From NCBI GenBank assembly GCA_903924855.1, contig CAIYCW010000015.1, positions 1-64,000 of the forward strand: a stretch of 64,000 nt of DNA, given 5' to 3'. Shown here piece by piece: positions 58,381 to 64,000 of this stretch; the stretch's first letter is position 1, and the number at the start of each line of letters is the position of its first letter. The translations under genes were made by a program, and so were the position numbers. This DNA is from an uncultured Rhodospirillales bacterium. GTDB taxonomy: Bacteria; Pseudomonadota; Alphaproteobacteria; Acetobacterales; Acetobacteraceae. The notes under the pieces are model-generated. The model made no database searches and was not told the origin of the DNA. It was given only the letters and a program-made list of their open reading frames with translations.

Positions 58381-61300
58381 ATGTCCAGCGTCAACACCAC
58401 CGGCACCAACAGCTCCTCACCAACGGCGCCGGGCGGCGATGACATCGCATCCAACCTGACCAGCACAGACAGCACGAACTTCGCCGCCGCGACCGGCGGC
58501 GCGGGCTATACCGGCAACAGCGGCACTTCGGGCTCCCCAAGCGCCCAGTCCGGCACGGCGGGGGGCAACGCCACCGCGAATGCCGCCACCACGACCTCCA
58601 ACACCTCGCCGACCCAGGCCAGCGCCAGCAGCACCGGCGGCTCCGGCGGCAATTCCGGCACCCCGGCCAGCGGTGGCTCAGGCGGGGCCGGCGGCGCGGG
58701 CGGCAATGCCAACTCCGTTTCGGTGGACACCAACACACTCGGCAACGGCACGGCCTACTCCGCAGCCAATGGTGGACAGGGCGGGAGCGGCATTCTGGGC
58801 AATGGCGGCGCCGGTGGCACGGCCCAGGGCTCGGCCACCGCCACCGGCCTGACGGCCCTGGCAACAACCGTCCTCGTCGGCGGGCCCGGCGGTTCGGCCA
58901 GTGGCACCAGTGGCAACAATGCAAGCGGGTTCAGTGGCGGCAGTGGCGGCAACGTCTCCGCCATCGGGATCACCTCCAACGCCACCTCCACCGGCACGCG
59001 CACCCTGCAGGCCAGCTTCACCGCCACCGCCGGTGTGACGCTTCAGGGCGGCAACGGCGGCAACGGCGCCAATGGCGCGAATGCGGGTGCCGGTGGATCG
59101 GGATATGCCAGCAACACGCTCGCAGCCTCCGCCCAGGCAGGGGATACGGTCGCGCTGCAGCAAGCGGTCGCGGGCGGCTATGGCGGCAACACGGACACAG
59201 GCACGGGCGGCGCCGCCGGCAGCGCGGAATCCGATCTGACCTTCATCGGCACGAGCTTCGAATCCGTCACCCCCTCCAGCAGCTATCTCGTCTCGGCAAT
59301 CGGCGGCAATGGCGGCAACGGTGCCACAGGCGGAGTCGGCGGCAACGCGGTCGCTAACGCCTCGATCAGTGGTGGCGGCACGCAGGTCACTGCATCGGTC
59401 GAGGCCATCGGCGGCTATGGCGGCAACAGCTTCACCACCTCGGGGGCGGCCGCCGGCAACGCCACCGCCATCAGCAGCGCGGTCAGCACGGCCGCCAATG
59501 CCGTGGTCACCGCCAACACGGTTGCCATCGGCCATGCCGGCGGCAATGCCGGCAACGCGAGCGGCAACGGGATTGGCTACAATTCGGCTGGCAGCGGTGG
59601 CGCCGGCGGCAGCGTGGTCAACGCCTGGGCCAGCGCCACCGGCGTGGGCTCCCAGCTGACCGGCATCGGCTACGCCGCCTGCGCCATCGTCAATGCCACG
59701 GCAGGTGCCGGTGGCATCGCATCCGGAACCGGCACCGGCGGGGCCGGCGGTGGCATCACCGCCGCCGGGGCCTCGGCGGTCAGCTCAGGCCTTGCCATCA
59801 ACGCCTATGCCACCGTCACTGCCACCGCGGGCGCGGGCGGCAATGTGGTCAAGGAGGTCAATGGCACCGGCGGCGGCGCCGGCGGCAACGGTGCATCGGT
59901 GACACTGAGCAACGCCGCCACCGGTGCGACCAATGACGGCGCCCTGTTCCTGACCCAGACCGCAACCGCGGGCGCCGGCGGCAGCGGGCTCGGCGGCGGC
60001 GGTGCCGCGGGCAATGCTGGCGCGGCCGGCTCGGCGCTGTCGCTGACCGACACATCATCGCAATATCTCAACGCCATCACCACGGCCACCGGCGGCGCCG
60101 GCGGCGGGGCGGATATCGGCAACGGGGCTGCGGGCGGGGCAGCCAACGCCAACACCACGCTGGCCGGCATCGTCACTGTCACAGGCACGGCCACCGCCCG
60201 GGCCGGGGCCGGTGGTGCCACCACGGCCGGTGCCGCCAGCGGCGGCGCCGGTGGGGCGGCGAATGCGGTGGTGAGTGTCACCGCCAACACCGCCACCGCA
60301 ACAGTCACCATTCCCAACACCACCTTTCAGGTGTCTGGCGCCACCGGCACCGCAACGGCCACCGGCGGTGCCGGCGGCAGTTCCACCGCCGGCACAGGCG
60401 GTGTCGGCGGGCAGGCGACCGCCAGCGCCGCGGCGAACGGCCCGAGTGCGAACGGCGCCTCCAGCCTCACCGAACCGGTCGTGGCGACGGCCACCGCCAC
60501 GGGCGGAGCCGGCGGGGCCTCAGGCACCGGCAATGGCGTCTCCGGCGGCGCCGCCGTGGCAAGTTCCGTGGCGGTCGGGCTTGGCAGCCAGGCCTGCGCC
60601 TCCGCCTTTGGCGGCACGGGCGGCACCGCCACCGGCACCGGCAACACGGGTGGCGCCGGTGGGTCGGCGAATGCCACCGCGTCCAGCACGGCCAGCGGGA
60701 CGGCGCTTTACAACAACTGGGCGTTGACCCTGGTGGACGTCGTGGGCGGCGCCGGCGGGGCCGGGCTCAACGGCGCCTCCGGCGGTGCCGGCGCCGCGGT
60801 GCAGCTGAACAACAACGGCACCGACACCGCGGCCGCCAATGGCGATGGCTATGCCGAGATCGCAACCGGCGGCGCCGGCGGCGCCAGTGCCGGCGGCACC
60901 GCCGGGGCGGCCGGCAACGCAACCGTCTACCTCAACGAGACCAACACCACCGGCATCGGCCTCTACAGCGACCTGATCGGCTACAGCAACGTCCTCGAAT
61001 CGCCCTATCTGCAGGCGACCGGCGGTGCCGGCGGGGCAGGCACGGCCGGCACCCAGGGTGCGGCGGGCGGCACCGCAACCGTCAGCGATGTTCTGTCAGG
61101 GGCAGGGGCTGTCTATGCCGATGCGCAGGCCACCGGCGGTGCCGGCGGCAGCTCCGCCACCACCGGCGTGCGCGGCGGCAATGGCGGCAACGTGGTGGCC
61201 AGCACCAGCGCCATCACCACCAGCAAGACCGCGACCGTCGAGGCCTCCCTTCTGCTGACCGGCGGCCAGGGCGGTGCGGCACAGGCCAGCAATGAGAATG

Positions 61301-64000
61301 GCGGCGCGGGCGGTTCGATCACCTCCGGCACCGCAAGCGCGCATGAGGCCAACAGCGGTGCCACCACCTCCTCCATCGGGGCCCTGGCCAGTGTCACCGC
61401 AACCGGCGGCACCGGCGGGCTGGGTCGCGCCGGCGGCGTGGGCGGTGCCGGTGGCGCCGTCTCCGGCGTGTCCGCCAACGCGGTCAGTGACGGCGCCGGG
61501 CCGGCCGGCGCCTCCGTGGTGATCATCGGTGGCGCCGGCGGCTCATCCGCAGGCGGCGGCACCGCCGGCACCGGTGCCTCGGTCAACATCACCAACCTCG
61601 CCACTGGCTCCACCCAGGGCGGAACCCTCACCTTGACGCAGGAGGCCACCGGCGGTGCCGGCGGTGAGGCGAGTGCCGTCGAATTCAGCGCGGGTGGGTC
61701 CGGCGGCACCGGTGGCACGGCTGGAACCGGCCAATCCACCCTCATCGTCTCCGACACTGCGGCCGCAACGCTGAACGCCACCAACGATGCCACCGGCGGG
61801 CGTGGTGGCGACAGCGATGTGGGCGCCGGTGCAGTCGGTGCCACCGCCATCACTGTCACCACGGTGAACGGGATCGGCAGCCAACTGACCAATTCAAGCG
61901 CCAGCGGCGGGGCAGGTGGCTGGTCCACCACCGGCAGCGGCGGGGCAGGCGGCAACGCCAGCGACACCGCCAATGCCAGCTCGACAGCAGCCAGCGGCTA
62001 CACCAGTGCCGACCTCAACACCTCCGATTACGGCGGTGCGGGTGGGCAGGGCAGCGGCAGCGGCAATGCCGGCGGGGCGGGCGGCAACGTCACCAAATCG
62101 ACGGCAAGCGTCGTGGTGACCAGCACCGCCACCTCCCTGGACTCGGTCCAGGCCGTGGCCCAGGGGCATGGCGGTGCCGGTGGTGCCGGCGTCTCGGGCG
62201 CCAATGGCGGCGCAGGCGGCGTTGTCAGCGGCATCACCGCAAGCGTGACCGACAGCGAGACCAGCGGGGTGGAGTCCGCCACCGTCCAGGCAACCGGTGG
62301 TGCCGGCGGCAGCACCGCCGGCGGCACCGGTGGCGTCGGCGGCAGCGAGACGATCGCAAACGCTGTCAGCACCAGCACGAATGCGGGATCGTCAACGCTC
62401 GTCCAGTTCGCAGCCGGCGGCAATGGCGGGTTCGACAGCGGCAGCACCGGCAATGCGGGTGCTGCCGGCAGCGGCAGTTCCAGCCTGACGACGACAGACA
62501 CCACCAGCCGATCGTTGAACGTGAGCGTCACCGGCGCTGGTGGCAGCGGTGGTGCGGTCGCCGGGGGCCAGACCGCGAGCGCGGGCGGCAGCGGCACCGC
62601 CAATCTCGCTTTGGTTGCCACCGGCAACGTGACTGATGCTCAGGTGCAGGCCGATGGCGGTGCCGGCGGCGGCTCGTATCAGAGCAGCTACGCCGCCAAC
62701 GGCGCCACCGGCGGCAGTGCCACCGGCAATGTGTCCGTTCAGGTGACGGGGGCCAACGCCACGGCCCAGATCATCGGCAGCGTGCTGGGGGGCGCCGGCG
62801 GCAATGGCTATGGCGCGGGCAATTCCGCGGGCAATGGCGCCGGCATCACCAACATACTGGCGGTCAGTGGCCAGTCGTTGGGTGGCGGCCTCAACGTCAC
62901 CGCCAGTGACAGCGGCGGCAGCGGCGGCAGTGGCATCGCCGGTGCCAATGGCGGCAATGGCGGGTCCGCCAACCTGTTCAACGCGGTGAACGCGGTCTCC
63001 ACCACCGGCAACGACGTGATCACCCAGAACGTGTCTGGCGGAGCGGGCGGTACTGCCAGTTTCAACTATGGCGGCGCCACCGGGTCCGCCGGCAATGGCG
63101 GTGCGGCCACCTCCACCCTCACCCGCAGCTTTGCCACCACCGGCACGCTGGTCGCCACGGTCAACGCCACGGGTGGGGCCGGTGGCGGCTATAACGGCAA
63201 CACCGCAGGCGTGCCAGGCGGCACCGGCGGCAACGCCACAGCCGCCCTCACCACCAACAATGCCAGCACGGCGGGAACCGGACCGAGCAATACCTCAGGC
63301 TACGTCACGCTCGACAACGCAACCGCCACCGCCGGCAATGGTGGCAGCTCTGCCACCACGGGCGGCACAGGCGGCAACGCGCAGGCCACCACCAACGCCA
63401 CCGCCACCGCGGGCGAAGGCGCTGTCGAAGCCGAGGCCACCGCCACCGCCGGCACCGGCGGGTATGGACCCACCGCCAACGGCGCCACCGGCAACGCGAT
63501 CGCCTCCGCCACCGCCAACACCACCGCCTCCAATGGGGACGCCTACACCCTGGCGGTGGCCAGCGGCGGCTATTCCAGCGCCACCGCCACGGGTCTTGCC
63601 GCCAACGGCCTGCTGGCCTGTAGCGTGGCGCGTTCCACCGGCGTGATCGGCAATGCGGTGGCGAATGCCAGCACCGCAGGCGGGCTGATCGCAAGCCTGC
63701 AGGCCAGCGCCACCACGGCGGACAACATCCAGGCGGCCGCCGGCGCCAGTGCCCAGAACGGCGTCGCAGCCACCGCGGCCAACACCTATTACGACAACTC
63801 CTACGCCACCGCCGGCGGTCTGGTGACCTATTCAGGTCTCAGCAACAGCTCCAACGTGGGTGCGGTGTTCAACAACGCCGCCACCACGCTGTTTGGCACC
63901 GGTCTGCTCGGTGCCAGCTTCGGCACCAGCGCCACCGGCACCATCACCGCCAGTTCGTCCATCACCTACGACCTCACCGGAAGCCAGCTCTCGGCCGGCA
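58381..64000 (+). CDS. Giant Gly/Ala/Thr/Ser/Asn-rich repeat protein, 3' end outside the window
   Basis: At least 1,873 codons open from ATG 58381 to the right edge. The ORF track omits it because no stop occurs. After MSSVNTTGTNSSS the protein is made of modules: a 20-40 residue stretch rich in Thr, Ala, Ser and Val (likely beta strands), then a glycine block such as ATGGAGGSTAGGTGGVGG. From about residue 1,720 the glycine blocks stop and the sequence becomes less repetitive. Nearly no Cys or charged residues. It resembles in style the PE_PGRS proteins and large bacterial surface or beta-roll proteins, but I cannot assign a family. No Sec signal is visible, so secretion, if any, would need a C-terminal (type I) signal or another route. 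It has a proper ribosome binding site, and codon-position GC is consistent, so it is a true gene. Confidence 0.85.
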   Translation, partial: MSSVNTTGTNSSSPTAPGGDDIASNLTSTDSTNFAAATGGAGYTGNSGTSGSPSAQSGTAGGNATANAATTTSNTSPTQASASSTGGSGGNSGTPASGGSGGAGGAGGNANSVSVDTNTLGNGTAYSAANGGQGGSGILGNGGAGGTAQGSATATGLTALATTVLVGGPGGSASGTSGNNASGFSGGSGGNVSAIGITSNATSTGTRTLQASFTATAGVTLQGGNGGNGANGANAGAGGSGYASNTLAASAQAGDTVALQQAVAGGYGGNTDTGTGGAAGSAESDLTFIGTSFESVTPSSSYLVSAIGGNGGNGATGGVGGNAVANASISGGGTQVTASVEAIGGYGGNSFTTSGAAAGNATAISSAVSTAANAVVTANTVAIGHAGGNAGNASGNGIGYNSAGSGGAGGSVVNAWASATGVGSQLTGIGYAACAIVNATAGAGGIASGTGTGGAGGGITAAGASAVSSGLAINAYATVTATAGAGGNVVKEVNGTGGGAGGNGASVTLSNAATGATNDGALFLTQTATAGAGGSGLGGGGAAGNAGAAGSALSLTDTSSQYLNAITTATGGAGGGADIGNGAAGGAANANTTLAGIVTVTGTATARAGAGGATTAGAASGGAGGAANAVVSVTANTATATVTIPNTTFQVSGATGTATATGGAGGSSTAGTGGVGGQATASAAANGPSANGASSLTEPVVATATATGGAGGASGTGNGVSGGAAVASSVAVGLGSQACASAFGGTGGTATGTGNTGGAGGSANATASSTASGTALYNNWALTLVDVVGGAGGAGLNGASGGAGAAVQLNNNGTDTAAANGDGYAEIATGGAGGASAGGTAGAAGNATVYLNETNTTGIGLYSDLIGYSNVLESPYLQATGGAGGAGTAGTQGAAGGTATVSDVLSGAGAVYADAQATGGAGGSSATTGVRGGNGGNVVASTSAITTSKTATVEASLLLTGGQGGAAQASNENGGAGGSITSGTASAHEANSGATTSSIGALASVTATGGTGGLGRAGGVGGAGGAVSGVSANAVSDGAGPAGASVVIIGGAGGSSAGGGTAGTGASVNITNLATGSTQGGTLTLTQEATGGAGGEASAVEFSAGGSGGTGGTAGTGQSTLIVSDTAAATLNATNDATGGRGGDSDVGAGAVGATAITVTTVNGIGSQLTNSSASGGAGGWSTTGSGGAGGNASDTANASSTAASGYTSADLNTSDYGGAGGQGSGSGNAGGAGGNVTKSTASVVVTSTATSLDSVQAVAQGHGGAGGAGVSGANGGAGGVVSGITASVTDSETSGVESATVQATGGAGGSTAGGTGGVGGSETIANAVSTSTNAGSSTLVQFAAGGNGGFDSGSTGNAGAAGSGSSSLTTTDTTSRSLNVSVTGAGGSGGAVAGGQTASAGGSGTANLALVATGNVTDAQVQADGGAGGGSYQSSYAANGATGGSATGNVSVQVTGANATAQIIGSVLGGAGGNGYGAGNSAGNGAGITNILAVSGQSLGGGLNVTASDSGGSGGSGIAGANGGNGGSANLFNAVNAVSTTGNDVITQNVSGGAGGTASFNYGGATGSAGNGGAATSTLTRSFATTGTLVATVNATGGAGGGYNGNTAGVPGGTGGNATAALTTNNASTAGTGPSNTSGYVTLDNATATAGNGGSSATTGGTGGNAQATTNATATAGEGAVEAEATATAGTGGYGPTANGATGNAIASATANTTASNGDAYTLAVASGGYSSATATGLAANGLLACSVARSTGVIGNAVANASTAGGLIASLQASATTADNIQAAAGASAQNGVAATAANTYYDNSYATAGGLVTYSGLSNSSNVGAVFNNAATTLFGTGLLGASFGTSATGTITASSSITYDLTGSQLSAG

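Noticed and set aside
58678-63785. Pro/Ala-rich minus-strand ORFs across the giant repeat gene
   Set aside because: They mirror the GGC/GCC-rich repeats; the plus frame 1 is open for the whole 5.6 kb and has a start with a ribosome binding site.

Overview
The window looks like a chromosomal piece of a high-GC alphaproteobacterium, most likely Rhodospirillales/Acetobacteraceae. The reasons are the mdh-sucCD-sucA-odhB-lpd order, the split ccm cluster with ccmI, the bactofilin/LytM pair, two PEP-CTERM proteins and acetic-acid-bacteria-like repeats rich in GGGGCTCTGCCCC. No rRNA or tRNA gene was seen. The taxonomic call is inference; no marker gene fixes it.

Bases 1-7.7 kb are an accessory island with visibly lower GC than the rest. 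It holds a type II-C CRISPR-Cas locus: a tracrRNA on the minus strand, then cas9-cas1-cas2 on the plus strand, then ten 36-bp repeats with ten spacers. The array is cut in an eleventh repeat by an IS5-family (IS427-like) element with a CTAG target. The sequence right of the IS does not continue the array. It is a 240-bp, 99% identical copy of the tracr/cas9 promoter and first 57 cas9 codons, fused to a decapitated PAP2 phosphatase gene. This reads as a scar of IS-IS recombination followed by deletion, and it removed the leader side of the array.

From 7.9 to 12.8 kb lies a ybhGFSR-type ABC exporter operon, followed by a convergent periplasmic M14-like deacylase. At 14.3-19.0 kb is a complete arginine deiminase operon (antiporter, arcA, arcB, arcC). 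At 19.5-26.3 kb are a CapK/PaaK-type ligase, a PEP-CTERM protein, a YeeE-type sulfur transporter, a bactofilin overlapping an M23 peptidase, an SDR protein and a c-type cytochrome.

The cytochrome is paired with a Tat-exported thiamine-diphosphate enzyme (26.3-28.3 kb), which is unusual. Then on the minus strand come pdxJ-pdxA and a long TCA cluster (lpd, odhB, sucA, sucD, sucC, mdh), a second PEP-CTERM protein, acs, and EVE and YciI proteins. At 43.4-48.5 kb the cytochrome c maturation genes ccmCDEFGHI run on the plus strand with overlapping starts and stops.

The right end has a TupA-like ATP-grasp protein and a GT39-like glycosyltransferase. Next is a compact five-gene catabolic operon (amidohydrolase, DctA-like carrier, AtzG-like and AtzE-like amidase subunits, FAH hydrolase) divergent from a penicillin-acylase-family hydrolase. 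Last is the first 1,873 codons of a giant Gly/Ala/Thr/Ser/Asn-rich repeat protein that runs off the window. That reading frame is missing from the ORF track because it has no stop inside the window.
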